The notes under the pieces were generated by a model. The model saw only the letters and a program-made list of their open reading frames with translations. It was not told the origin of the DNA and searched no databases. Both the position numbers and the translations under genes were made by a program. From CAZMHN01 sp964566145 (GTDB lineage Bacteria; Patescibacteriota; Patescibacteriia; Veblenbacterales; UBA10138), in NCBI GenBank assembly GCA_964566145.1, contig CAZMHN010000011.1, positions 1 through 27,376 of the forward strand: DNA of 27,376 bases, written 5' to 3'. Every line of letters starts with the position of its first letter. Within the stretch, counting starts at the first letter, position 1. Shown piece after piece: positions 1 to 6,980 of the stretch.

Positions 1-63
1 GTCTTGGAATGCCTCGCTGTAAACGGATACGCCTCGTCCGAAACCGATTACGCCTACAACTAA
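1..63 (+). CDS. C-terminal end of an upstream gene (partial)
   Basis: Frame 1 is open from the window edge for 20 codons and stops at TAA 61-63. The stop lies 12 nt before the next ATG, and that gene's Shine-Dalgarno starts immediately after the stop, the usual arrangement of two co-transcribed genes. The visible tail ends in SSETDYAYN and is too short to assign a family. It could be chance, since only 63 bases are visible. Confidence 0.4.
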   Translation, partial: VLECLAVNGYASSETDYAYN

Positions 64-75
64 GGAGGAAATACC

Positions 76-591
76 ATGAGTACGTTCACCGATTCAATGC
101 CGCCCGGCTCCGTCTTTGTGCCGCAGGTCATCGTGGAGCGCCGCTGGAAATACACGCGGTTCCTGCTCATCCTCAGCGCCATCATCGCGGCGACATGGCT
201 CTTCACGCCCTACAAGTACATGTCAACGTGGGAATTCATCACGCTCATGGCCATTGCCTCGCTCACCTGGGTAGTAGCGTTCCTCATCAGAATGCTTTTC
301 CTGGACAGGAGCTACGTGGTGAACGATCCGCGACCACCGTGGTTTGAACTGACCGGAGAAACGACCGGAAAGTTCTTCGTCACCATCATCCAGTGGTTCT
401 TTATAGCTCTGCTCGACGGATTCGTAATAGTGACATCTCTACGAGCAGAACCAATCAATGGTACAGGGCTGACATTCAGCGTAATCGTGGCGCTTATCAT
501 CCTCGTCATGCTGTCCCAGATAGTGTCCGGCATTTCACCAAGATTCAGGGCCACCAAACTGGCACGCGCCTTGGACATACTGCCGAACTGA
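76..591 (+). CDS. Small multi-pass membrane protein, unknown function
   Basis: This 171-residue protein is not recognised. It has four apparent membrane segments: about residues 28-45, 53-72, 98-120 and 132-150. The first and second are joined by a short loop; an extramembrane stretch of about 25 residues rich in Asp/Pro/Arg separates the second and third. The tail after residue 151 is basic (RFRATKLARAL) and probably cytoplasmic. The start is secure: a strong TAAGGAGG Shine-Dalgarno lies 8-9 nt before ATG. The gene follows the possible end of an upstream gene and is closed by a good intrinsic terminator. No enzymatic motif is visible, and substrate and role cannot be inferred. Confidence 0.8.
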   Translation: MSTFTDSMPPGSVFVPQVIVERRWKYTRFLLILSAIIAATWLFTPYKYMSTWEFITLMAIASLTWVVAFLIRMLFLDRSYVVNDPRPPWFELTGETTGKFFVTIIQWFFIALLDGFVIVTSLRAEPINGTGLTFSVIVALIILVMLSQIVSGISPRFRATKLARALDILPN

Positions 592-614
592 TGAAAAGAA
601 CGTTTATCGCTTCT

Positions 615-648
615 GGCTCCCAAAACATCGGGAGCCTTTTTGTTTTTT
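615..648 (+). terminator. Intrinsic terminator of the membrane-protein gene
   Basis: A perfect 7-bp stem GGCTCCC/GGGAGCC (615-621 with 630-636) with an 8-nt loop is followed by TTTTTGTTTTTT. It lies 23 nt after the stop of the 76-591 gene. Confidence 0.9.
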
Positions 649-691
649 CCTCGCGTGAGGCTCGATAGGCCTTATCGGACCTCGCCCGAGC

Positions 692-711
692 GGGTCAGCA
701 GACGCTGACCC
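692..711. repeat. 8-bp inverted repeat between convergent genes
   Basis: GGGTCAGC (692-699) pairs with GCTGACCC (704-711) around a 4-nt loop. It lies just past the Hsp20 stop on the minus strand but has no U-tract, so it may be a weak or Rho-dependent 3' end, or only an RNA-stabilising hairpin. Smaller palindromes, CGATA-ggcct-TATCG and CTCGcccgag, lie just left of it. Confidence 0.5.
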
Positions 712-724
712 TACTCCTCAGTTC

Positions 725-1138
725 TTACTTCACCTCGACCTTCACGGTCTTGGGCTTGGCACGCTCTTCCTTGGGCACGGTTATCTTCAACACGCCCTTG
801 TCGTAGGTTGCCTTGGCCTTGTCGCCGTTCACGGCCGCGGGCAGGGCGACGGAACGGTGGAACGAGCCGGAACGAATCTCCTTGCGGTAGTAGTTCTTCT
901 CGTCCACCTCGCTCTTCTTCTCGAACGAACCCTCGACAGTGAGGACGTCGTTCTCTATGGAAACGTTCACGTTCGCGGGGTCCACGCCCGGAAGCTGTGT
1001 TTCGACCACGACATCGTCGTTGGTCTGGTACACGTCGAGCGCCGGCACGAACCCGGAAACGTTCGCGAAGCCGTCGTCGAAGAACCTGTCTAAGTCCATG
1101 TTCTGCGGCCAGAACGGACTCCAGCGCACTATCGGCAT
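725..1138 (-). CDS. Hsp20/alpha-crystallin small heat-shock protein
   Basis: This is an ATP-independent holdase that binds unfolding proteins in the cytoplasm and hands them to the DnaK system. The 137 residues fit the family: a short N-terminal arm (FDDGFANVSG), an alpha-crystallin domain from about residue 30 (PALDVYQTNDDVVVETQLPGV) to about 122 with the hallmark GVLKITVPK near its end, and a short C-terminal tail TVKVEVK containing the I/V-x-I/V oligomer-locking motif. It is the last gene of a leftward heat-shock group behind hrcA, grpE and a zinc ribbon, so CIRCE/HrcA control is likely, although a 113-nt gap with a hairpin precedes it. No clear Shine-Dalgarno precedes the ATG. Confidence 0.95.
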   Translation of the reverse strand: MPIVRWSPFWPQNMDLDRFFDDGFANVSGFVPALDVYQTNDDVVVETQLPGVDPANVNVSIENDVLTVEGSFEKKSEVDEKNYYRKEIRSGSFHRSVALPAAVNGDKAKATYDKGVLKITVPKEERAKPKTVKVEVK

Positions 1139-1162
1139 AGGCTATGAATGGTTAGTGATTAG

Positions 1163-1180
1163 TGTGGGCAAAAGCCCACA
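1163..1180. repeat. Hairpin upstream of the Hsp20 gene
   Basis: TGTGGGC (1163-1169) and GCCCACA (1174-1180) form a perfect 7-bp stem with a 4-nt loop in the gap between the zinc-ribbon gene and the Hsp20 gene. On the minus strand the loop is TTTT and no U-tract follows, so it is not a clear terminator. It could be a processing or stability element separating Hsp20 from the upstream cistrons. Confidence 0.5.
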
Positions 1181-1251
1181 TCGCCCAAGCCGTCCCACGT
1201 AGGGAGACCGCTCGGCCGATCTGGGCCTGACGCACTTTCAGGAATGGTACT

Positions 1252-1386
1252 TTAGGCGTCCTCCGCCTTTTCGTCCTCTTCCGCCGCCTCCCCTACCTCG
1301 TCTATGGGGATGAGCGGAACGCCGCACGACGGGCACCGACCACGGGCCTCGTCCGTGTAGCCGCACTCGGGACAAATGTAGTCCAT
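1252..1386 (-). CDS. 44-residue zinc-ribbon protein
   Basis: This small gene encodes MDYICPECGYTDEARGRC followed by PSCGVPLIP and an acidic Glu/Ala-rich tail ending EDEKAEDA. The two knuckles CPECG and CPSCG, 12 residues apart, form a classic four-Cys rubredoxin-like zinc ribbon. The start is well supported by TAGGAGAG 5-7 nt upstream of the ATG. It sits 63 nt downstream of grpE and upstream of the Hsp20 gene on the same strand, suggesting a stress-related or protein/nucleic-acid-binding role. That is inference; the family has no assigned biochemical activity that I can name. Confidence 0.8.
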   Translation of the reverse strand: MDYICPECGYTDEARGRCPSCGVPLIPIDEVGEAAEEDEKAEDA

Positions 1387-1449
1387 AGTGGCTCTCCTAA
1401 AAGCGTTAGTTTGTTCTGGTACTATTTTACAACGACTCTCCGGGGTGCG

Positions 1450-1941
1450 CTAGCGGGCCACTTTCACGCGTGCCGGCTGAAGCAGTTTGCCGTGGAGTGT
1501 GAAGCCTCCGCGTACCTCCTCGGCGACTGTTCCCGGGGGCTGACCCGAGCCTTCCACCTCGCCTACGGCTTCGTGGAGCGCGGGGTCGAACTTCTCCCCG
1601 ACCGTTTCCAGTTCTTTCACGCCGTGGTACGCCAGCACTTCCATGAGCTTGGTTTGAATGTGCCGTATGCCTTCCACCCAGGCGCTCCCCGCCTCCTCCT
1701 TCGGCACCGACGCCAGCGCATGCCTGAAGTAGTCGGCGAGCGGGAGGAGGTCCTTGACCAGTTCGGCGTTGGCAAAAGCCGTAAGCTCCTGCAATTTATT
1801 TTCGGTCTCGCGCTTCAGATTCGCGTAGTCGGCCCGGGCGCGCTGCCAGCCTTCCAGGTACTCCTTGGCTTCGCGCTTGGCCTGCCCGAGTTCGTCCAAC
1901 TGGGTTTCGGGCGTCTGGTTATGCGAGGAATCGTCCGACAT
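1450..1941 (-). CDS. grpE: GrpE, nucleotide-exchange factor of DnaK
   Basis: GrpE releases ADP from DnaK and so resets the Hsp70 cycle in the cytoplasm. The 163-residue product has the family layout: an acidic, disordered N-terminus, a long alpha-helical dimerisation stalk (about residues 15-60, LDELGQAKREAKEYLEGWQR), a four-helix region, and a C-terminal beta-wing containing HEAVGEVEG and the tail GGFTLHGKLLQPARVKVA typical of GrpE. The start overlaps the end of hrcA by 23 nt, indicating translational coupling in one transcript behind CIRCE. Its partner gene dnaK is not adjacent and not in the window, unlike the common hrcA-grpE-dnaK order. Confidence 0.96.
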   Translation of the reverse strand: MSDDSSHNQTPETQLDELGQAKREAKEYLEGWQRARADYANLKRETENKLQELTAFANAELVKDLLPLADYFRHALASVPKEEAGSAWVEGIRHIQTKLMEVLAYHGVKELETVGEKFDPALHEAVGEVEGSGQPPGTVAEEVRGGFTLHGKLLQPARVKVAR

Positions 1942-2605
1942 ACGTGAGCCTGCCTACGTTAGAATCGTAATCCATGCGCACCGGTCCCAGCAGACCGACT
2001 AGCACCTGATGCCTGCCTAAGGGCATTGCTCGGTACACGACGGCGCAATCATCGCCGAAGGGATTATTGGAACCCAATCGCACGGTAACGTCATCCGACG
2101 CCTGCGGCATAAGCTGTCTGAGCGCCTCGTCCAAATGGTCTATCACCTTGCCCATGGCCACCACGCTCGCTATGTCCTTGAACTCCGGCTGGGAGAAAAG
2201 ATTGGCCAGGCCAGTGTAGTAAGTGTAATCCTTGGAAAACCCTATGACCGCCGCGTCGCCGGCGAAGTGCGCCAGCTGTTTGGCCAGCTCCTTGGCCGAA
2301 GCTTCCGCTTCCGACCCTGCCTGCTTCAGCACTTCCCTAAGGCTCTTCTGCTCCGCGGCCTTGGGCTCTTTCGGCTCCATGAGGTTGTCCACATAATACT
2401 GATACCCCTTGACGGTGGGGATCCTGCCGGCGGACGTGTGCGGCTGAGCCAAGAAGCCCGCCTGCTCCAGGTCGGCCATGTCGTTCCGTATGGTGGCCGA
2501 ACTCACGCCCAAACGCCCCTCCAGTGCTTTGGAACCCACAGGCTCGCCTGCGGCCACGTGGGCACGGACTATCTCGGAAAGCAGTTTGTGATGCCGTTCT
2601 TCCAT
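1919..2605 (-). CDS. hrcA: HrcA, heat-inducible repressor binding CIRCE
   Basis: HrcA represses chaperone operons by binding CIRCE and is kept active by chaperonin. The N-terminal winged helix is well preserved: SSATIRNDMADLEQAGFL, then QPHTSAGRIPT and KGYQYYVD (residues about 34-72). The rest forms a shortened GAF-like sensor domain with the family-typical segments NNPFGDDCAVVYRAM and LGPVRMDYD. At 228 residues it is far shorter than the roughly 340 of Firmicutes HrcA; the missing part corresponds to the internal insert domain. The gene lies directly behind a perfect CIRCE and a consensus promoter, so autorepression is nearly certain. An AGGA lies about 8 nt upstream of the ATG. Confidence 0.95.
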   Translation of the reverse strand: MEERHHKLLSEIVRAHVAAGEPVGSKALEGRLGVSSATIRNDMADLEQAGFLAQPHTSAGRIPTVKGYQYYVDNLMEPKEPKAAEQKSLREVLKQAGSEAEASAKELAKQLAHFAGDAAVIGFSKDYTYYTGLANLFSQPEFKDIASVVAMGKVIDHLDEALRQLMPQASDDVTVRLGSNNPFGDDCAVVYRAMPLGRHQVLVGLLGPVRMDYDSNVGRLTYVGRFLA

Positions 2606-2619
2606 GAGTGATTCCTAGT

Positions 2620-2646
2620 TTAGCACTCTAAGCTTGAGAGTGCTAA
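2620..2646 (-). promoter_or_regulatory. CIRCE operator (perfect)
   Basis: TTAGCACTC, 9 nt, GAGTGCTAA: both arms match the CIRCE consensus with no mismatch. It begins 5 bp downstream of the -10 box, so it covers the expected transcription start of hrcA. Occupancy by HrcA would block the promoter. Confidence 0.98.
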
Positions 2647-2651
2647 TTTCA

Positions 2652-2679
2652 AGTATAGCCAATGAAAAAGGCCTGTCAA
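2652..2679 (-). promoter_or_regulatory. Sigma-70-type promoter of the heat-shock operon
   Basis: On the minus strand TTGACA (2674-2679) and TATACT (2652-2657) are separated by 16 bp. The -35 box is perfect and the -10 box has one mismatch to TATAAT. CIRCE follows immediately. Confidence 0.9.
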
Positions 2680-2694
2680 GGGATGCAGGCGGCC

Positions 2695-2727
2695 AAAAAA
2701 ACAAGGCCCGATGAATGTCGGACCTTG
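2695..2727 (-). terminator. Intrinsic terminator of the 2749-2964 gene
   Basis: Read leftward, CAAGG-t-CCGA pairs with TCGG-g-CCTTG (2702-2711 with 2718-2727, one internal mismatch), followed by seven T. It lies about 20 nt past the stop and isolates the small gene from the hrcA promoter. Confidence 0.85.
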
Positions 2728-2748
2728 CGTGCACCGGACGATTTATGC

Positions 2749-2964
2749 CTAGTGCAGGAATGTAGCGTCCCGGCCGGGCTTTGGAGCCCGGGGGCTGGTT
2801 TTCTGCCCCATCAGTCTGGCGCCGGACTCATCCGGCACCACATGGCGCCACTTCTCTTTCAGCGCGCTTTCTTCTGTGGTGACGACCTTGGGACCGGTGA
2901 TGAAGTGCGCCTCTTTTGCCGCCGCCCGGAACAGCCTGCCGCCTGATTCGCCGCTTTTGCCCAT
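2749..2964 (-). CDS. 71-residue basic hypothetical protein
   Basis: Not recognised. The product starts MGKSGESGGRLFRAAAKEAH and ends GRDATFLH. It is basic, with Gly/Ser-rich N-terminal and Pro/Arg-rich C-terminal stretches, no membrane segment and no Cys. ATG 2964 is chosen because a strong AAAAGGAGG lies 4-5 nt upstream; an in-frame ATG at 2988 would place the ribosome site inside the coding sequence. The gene is a monocistron: it has its own possible promoter (3004-3031) and a terminator directly downstream. Composition suggests a nucleic-acid-binding or ribosome-associated protein, but no motif supports this. Confidence 0.65.
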   Translation of the reverse strand: MGKSGESGGRLFRAAAKEAHFITGPKVVTTEESALKEKWRHVVPDESGARLMGQKTSPRAPKPGRDATFLH

Positions 2965-3003
2965 AGGGCCTCCTTTTAGTGGGAACACTGCAATTTGAAC
3001 CTT

Positions 3004-3031
3004 ACCCTAACACAAAACAGAACGCCGTCAA
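3004..3031 (-). promoter_or_regulatory. Possible promoter of the 2749-2964 gene
   Basis: TTGACG (3026-3031), 16 bp, TAGGGT (3004-3009) on the minus strand, lying between the terminator at 3051-3078 and the Shine-Dalgarno of the small gene. The -10 box is weak. Confidence 0.5.
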
Positions 3032-3050
3032 CCTCGGAAAATCCATAAAC

Positions 3051-3078
3051 AAAAACCCCGCTGTTTGTGATAGCGGGG
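3051..3078 (-). terminator. Intrinsic terminator
   Basis: CCCCGCT (3056-3062) pairs with AGCGGGG (3072-3078) around a 9-nt loop; read leftward it is followed by TTTTT. It lies about 210 nt downstream of the 3292-3504 gene and is the only terminator for it. I see no gene in the 210-nt 3' stretch, so either the transcript has a long 3' end or a small RNA is made there. Confidence 0.8.
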
Positions 3079-3291
3079 TCCTTCTCTTTCGCCAACGGCT
3101 GGCGAGAACATGATGTTGCGAAAAGGGGAGGTCGCTTGGCTTGGGGCAAGCCGCATTGACGGAAAGGGGCCGTTGTCAATTGACCTTATCGTATCGGCCG
3201 AGGAAGCCGCACGATGCGTTGGGCTGGAAATGCGCCAAGGGCGCGGATTATTTCGAGTTGCGTCGTGAACTACTGCTTATAGCCGGCGCAT

Positions 3292-3504
3292 TCAGCGGCT
3301 GAGACGTTCACTGAACTTCTCAACGGCGCCGGAACGGTTTGAATCCGAGGCGGAGGCGACGGTCTTGCCGTCGACCTTTACGTCATAGTGGCCTTCACCG
3401 GCCATGCCCAGCGTGATGAGCGTCACGCCGAGATCACGGTCTGTTCTGGTCAGCGCCACTTCCCTGCCCTCAGAATCAGTACCAGATGCAATGGTCTTAC
3501 CCAT
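3292..3504 (-). CDS. 70-residue hypothetical protein
   Basis: Not recognised. The sequence has alternating beta-like segments: MGKTIASGTDSEGREVAL, then LGVTLITLG, and HYDVKVDGKTVASASDS, ending in an amphipathic helix AVEKFSERLSR. It looks like a small all-beta cytoplasmic domain, without Cys, membrane segment or signal. AGGAGA lies 6-8 nt before the ATG and supports this start. A second, out-of-frame reading frame with a stronger ribosome site begins 77 nt upstream and overlaps the start of this gene. A weak promoter is visible at 3654-3681. Confidence 0.6.
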   Translation of the reverse strand: MGKTIASGTDSEGREVALTRTDRDLGVTLITLGMAGEGHYDVKVDGKTVASASDSNRSGAVEKFSERLSR

Positions 3505-3653
3505 GGCAGTCTCCTAGTGCTGATGTCTCCCGGAAATGTCCGGGTGCTCCGCCTTATGCCGCAAGGCGCGTTCGCGCGCATATATTGGCACCTCCTTGTT
3601 ATGATTGTTGCCCGATTGGCCGGGCGCCTCACCTTAGCTTTCAAGGTGCTTTG

Positions 3654-3681
3654 TTTATAGCAACAAGGCGTACCACGGCAA
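3654..3681 (-). promoter_or_regulatory. Possible promoter for the 3292-3504 gene
   Basis: TTGCCG (3676-3681), 16 bp, TATAAA (3654-3659) on the minus strand, just beyond the stop of the last permease gene. The -10 box is good; the -35 box is moderate. Confidence 0.45.
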
Positions 3682-3713
3682 GGCGGTGCGTGTCAACACT
3701 GACTGCGAATGCC

Positions 3714-4970
3714 CTACTCCTTGCGCAGAGCCTCGATGGGGTCCAGGTCGGCCGCGCGCCTGGCCGGGTACAGTCCGAACACCAGTCCGCACAATACGGA
3801 AAAACCAACGGACAGCACGACCGAATAAGCCGGCACCACGAACTTCCAGGCAAAACCCAAAGCGCCCGCGGCCACGGAAATGAGATAGGAAACGCTTACC
3901 CCGACAATGATGCCGGTAATGCCGCCGAGCATGGTGACCAGCACGGCTTCCATCAAAAACTGCCTCAGCACCTGCTTCCTGGTGGCGCCCACGGCCTTCC
4001 TCAAGCCTATTTCGAACGTACGCTCCAGCACGGACACGTACATGATGTTCATGATGCCTACGCCGCCCACGATAAGGCTGATGGCGGCCAAGGCCACGAG
4101 CAGAATGGTGAATCCGCCGATGACCGTATCCAGAATGTCCGTAACCTCGTCCATGGTCGAAACGATGAAGTCGTCCTTGTCCGGGTCTTCGCGGTCTATG
4201 TTGTGCCGGCTGCGCAACAGGTCCTCAATGTCGGCCTTAGTTACCTGCAGTTTGCTCTTGTCCTTATAGGTGCTCGTGATGGCCTGCACGTAATCTATTC
4301 CCAAAATCTGCTTCTGCAGAGTCTGCACGGGCAAATACACCATGTCGTCGAAGCTGAAGCCCAGTATCGCGCCGCGCGGCTCGAACGTACCAATGATTGT
4401 GAAATTCTTGTTCTTCAGCTTTATGACCTGTCCTATGGGATTCTGTCCTCCATACAGCTTATCGGCCACTCCGCTGCCCAACACGGCCACGCGAGCCAGG
4501 CTGGCGTCCTCTTCCTCGGTGAAGAACCTGCCCTGGTCTATTTTGCCCCGGTCTATGTCCAGAAACGTGCCTGACACGCCGTAGAGCATGACCGTCTTCT
4601 TGTCCAACGCTGACGTCGCAACCGCCTGGCCTATGGTCGCCGCGTAATTGGTGACTATATTGGGCAGGCGCCGAATGGCCAAAGCGTCATCTATGGTAAG
4701 CGTGGTAATGACTGTGCCAAGGGCCATGGCCTCCTGGCTCTCGCCGCTGTTTATGCTCCCAGTATTCGGCACCCTGGGCTCGGTCTGAATGAAGTTGCTC
4801 CCGAACGATTCGAACTGGCCGATCAAAAAGCCTTTCACGCCCTGGGCCGAGGAAATGACCACGATGACCGAGGCAATGGAAATGACAATGCCCAATCCCG
4901 TAAGCATGGTGCGCAAGGGATTGCGTTTGAAGCTGGTCAGCGCCAGGGCGATGTTCTGTTTCTGGTTCAT
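3714..4970 (-). CDS. MacB/FtsX-type ABC transporter permease (second copy)
   Basis: This 418-residue type VII (mechanotransmission) ABC permease has the family topology: a first membrane helix at about residues 21-43 (GLGIVISIASVIVVISSAQG), a large extracytoplasmic MacB_PCD domain, then three C-terminal helices with the FtsX signatures ERTFEIGLRKAVGATRKQ and, at the end, GLYPARRAADLDPIEALR. It partners the ATPase at 6247-6975 and the adaptor at 6981-8525. The stop is followed by 32 nt before the promoter of the next unit, making this the last gene of the operon. It is a paralogue of the preceding gene, so a heterodimeric permease is likely. No catalytic function of its own; substrate unknown. 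Confidence 0.92.
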   Translation of the reverse strand: MNQKQNIALALTSFKRNPLRTMLTGLGIVISIASVIVVISSAQGVKGFLIGQFESFGSNFIQTEPRVPNTGSINSGESQEAMALGTVITTLTIDDALAIRRLPNIVTNYAATIGQAVATSALDKKTVMLYGVSGTFLDIDRGKIDQGRFFTEEEDASLARVAVLGSGVADKLYGGQNPIGQVIKLKNKNFTIIGTFEPRGAILGFSFDDMVYLPVQTLQKQILGIDYVQAITSTYKDKSKLQVTKADIEDLLRSRHNIDREDPDKDDFIVSTMDEVTDILDTVIGGFTILLVALAAISLIVGGVGIMNIMYVSVLERTFEIGLRKAVGATRKQVLRQFLMEAVLVTMLGGITGIIVGVSVSYLISVAAGALGFAWKFVVPAYSVVLSVGFSVLCGLVFGLYPARRAADLDPIEALRKE

Positions 4971-4974
4971 GCCG

Positions 4975-6219
4975 TTATTCGTACCTCAGGGCAACAATGG
5001 GGTCGAGCTTGGCGGCGCGCCTGGCCGGGTAAAAGCCGAACGCCAGGCCTATGGCCAGTCCTACGCCGACGGCCAACGCAATGGAAGGAACGGAAACTAT
5101 GAACACCCATTCGTACCCCAGCGCCCTGGCCACGAGCGTTACAAGGGCAGACACCAGCGCGCCGCCGGCAATGCCGATAACTGAACCTACGGCGGTTATG
5201 ACCAGCGTTTCCAGGAGGAACTGGCGCTGGATGTTCTCGCGCGTGGCGCCCACGGCCTTCCTGAGGCCTATTTCACGATAGCGCTCGGTCACTGCCACAA
5301 GCATTATGTTCATGATGCCTATGCCTCCGACCAGCAGGGAAATGGCCGCTATGGCGGCCAGGAAGAACCTGAGCGCGTCAGTGACGGTCTTCAGTATCTC
5401 CACGGCGTCCGCCGCGTTGCGCACGGAAAAGTCGTCTTCCTCCTCGGAATCCAGGTTATGCCGGTCGCGCAAAACCTCTTTCATACCCTGAATGGTTTCT
5501 TCAATATTGGCGGCCTCGTCCACCCGCCCGCGCACCAAAGACAAATGCTTCCACCCTAAAAGCACCTTTTGCGCGGTGGTTAGCGGCACAAAAACGTACT
5601 TATCCAGATTGGAAAAGCCTACACTGCCCCTTGACTCAAACACGCCTATGACGCGGAAAGACTCCCGCTTTATTTTGAAGGTCTTGCCTATCGGACTGTC
5701 GCCGCCCCATAGCTCGTCCACAATGGTGCTGCCGACCACGGCCACGCGCGCCAAGCCCGCGTCCTCTTCCTCGGTGAAGAACCTGCCTTCTTTTAGCGTT
5801 GCGTTCTCCACCCGCGGGTAGCTGGCCTGCACGCCCATGAAAGTGCCCCCGTCCAGTTCCTGATTCTCATACACCATCTTAGCCTTGCCCTGCACGTAGC
5901 CGGAAACCGCCGTCAGGTGCTCCGTGCGGCTGTCCCTCAAAAGCGCATTCACGTCGTCATTGACCAATGTTTTCACCTGGATGCCGAATACGCTGGCGGG
6001 AGGGCCTTTTTCGTCCGAAGCGCCCGGCAGAACGCCCACGAGGTTCGAGCCCAGGGAATTCACCTGTGAAATGATGAGCGCCTGCGCACCGGCGCCCAGC
6101 GACACAATCAGCACCACCGAGCCTATGCCGATGATGAGCCCGAGCATGGTCAAGAAGCTCCGCATCGGATTGCCGCGGAGGTTGGAGACCGAGAGCTTCA
6201 GTATGTTCCGTACGTCCAT
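4975..6219 (-). CDS. MacB/FtsX-type ABC transporter permease (first copy)
   Basis: This 414-residue permease has an N-terminal helix within LTMLGLIIGIGSVVLIVSLG (residues about 24-43), a periplasmic-type MacB_PCD domain containing RFFTEEEDAGLARVAVVG, and three C-terminal helices with ERYREIGLRKAVGATREN and GFYPARRAAKLDPIVALR. Such permeases, with a LolD-like ATPase and a MacA-like adaptor, export peptides, lipids or toxins rather than import. It ends 4 nt before its paralogue starts, implying translational coupling. Both copies carry a full set of conserved residues, so neither looks degenerate. Confidence 0.92.
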   Translation of the reverse strand: MDVRNILKLSVSNLRGNPMRSFLTMLGLIIGIGSVVLIVSLGAGAQALIISQVNSLGSNLVGVLPGASDEKGPPASVFGIQVKTLVNDDVNALLRDSRTEHLTAVSGYVQGKAKMVYENQELDGGTFMGVQASYPRVENATLKEGRFFTEEEDAGLARVAVVGSTIVDELWGGDSPIGKTFKIKRESFRVIGVFESRGSVGFSNLDKYVFVPLTTAQKVLLGWKHLSLVRGRVDEAANIEETIQGMKEVLRDRHNLDSEEEDDFSVRNAADAVEILKTVTDALRFFLAAIAAISLLVGGIGIMNIMLVAVTERYREIGLRKAVGATRENIQRQFLLETLVITAVGSVIGIAGGALVSALVTLVARALGYEWVFIVSVPSIALAVGVGLAIGLAFGFYPARRAAKLDPIVALRYE

Positions 6220-6246
6220 GTGGTTGGGACCGCGGCGCGAGCGGCG

Positions 6247-6975
6247 CTACTTGAGTTCCCCGTCGAGCGCCTGGCGGCGCCGAGTCTCGTCCACGCTCTC
6301 ATCGGCCACCAGCAACCCGTCCTTCAGCCTGAGAATCCGCTTGGCATAGGCCGCCGTGGTGGTTTCATGAGTGACCAGGATGACCGTACGGCCCTGGCCG
6401 TTGAGCTCGTCGAGTATCTTCATTATCTGCGAACCGGATTTTGAATCCAGGTTGCCGGTAGGCTCGTCCGCAAACAGCACCGAGGGATCGTTCACCAGGG
6501 CGCGCGCAATGGCCACACGCTGTTTTTCGCCGCCCGAAAGCTGGTTCGACAGGTATTCCATGCGGTGCGCCAAACCGACCGCCTCAATGGCCGCCCTGGC
6601 CTTGGCGGTGCGCTCGGCGTCGGAGATGTTCACGTAGAGCATGGGGAGCTTCACATTCTGCAGGACGGTCGTCTTCGGCAGAAGGTTGAACTGCTGGAAC
6701 ACGAAGCCGACCTTGGTGGAACGCATGGCGGCCAGCTCGTCGTCGGAAAGCGAAGACACATCCCGGCCTTCGAAAAGGTAGGAGCCTCCGGTCAGGTGGT
6801 CCAGGAATCCCAATATGTGCATGAGAGTGGACTTGCCCGAACCTGAAGGACCCATGATGGAGAGGAATTCCCCTTCGGAGATATTGAAGGACAGCCCGTG
6901 GAGCACCGGGGTGACCACGCCGTCGTTCTCGTATTGCTTGGTGAGGTCTTTTACCTCAATCAGGTGCGCCGCCAT
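6247..6975 (-). CDS. ABC transporter ATP-binding protein, MacB/LolD family
   Basis: This 242-residue nucleotide-binding subunit powers the two permeases. All motifs are intact: Walker A GPSGSGKST (42-50), Q-loop FQQ (about 93-95), signature LSGGEKQR (146-153), Walker B VLFADEPTGNLDS with catalytic E171, and switch histidine H203 in VTHE. The GNLD D-loop with the preceding FADEPT is typical of the LolD/MacB/FtsE subfamily. It begins 5 nt after the adaptor's stop and ends 27 nt before the first permease. The ATPase is separate, not fused to the permease as in Proteobacterial MacB. Confidence 0.96.
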   Translation of the reverse strand: MAAHLIEVKDLTKQYENDGVVTPVLHGLSFNISEGEFLSIMGPSGSGKSTLMHILGFLDHLTGGSYLFEGRDVSSLSDDELAAMRSTKVGFVFQQFNLLPKTTVLQNVKLPMLYVNISDAERTAKARAAIEAVGLAHRMEYLSNQLSGGEKQRVAIARALVNDPSVLFADEPTGNLDSKSGSQIMKILDELNGQGRTVILVTHETTTAAYAKRILRLKDGLLVADESVDETRRRQALDGELK

Positions 6976-6980
6976 GGCTG

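Noticed and set aside
2976..3179. 67-codon minus-strand frame across a terminator
   Set aside because: It spans the 3051-3078 terminator and a promoter and lacks a ribosome site.
3486..4574. Long plus-strand reading frame opposite the second permease
   Set aside because: His/Gln-rich composition typical of an antisense shadow of a GC-rich gene; the minus strand encodes a clear permease.
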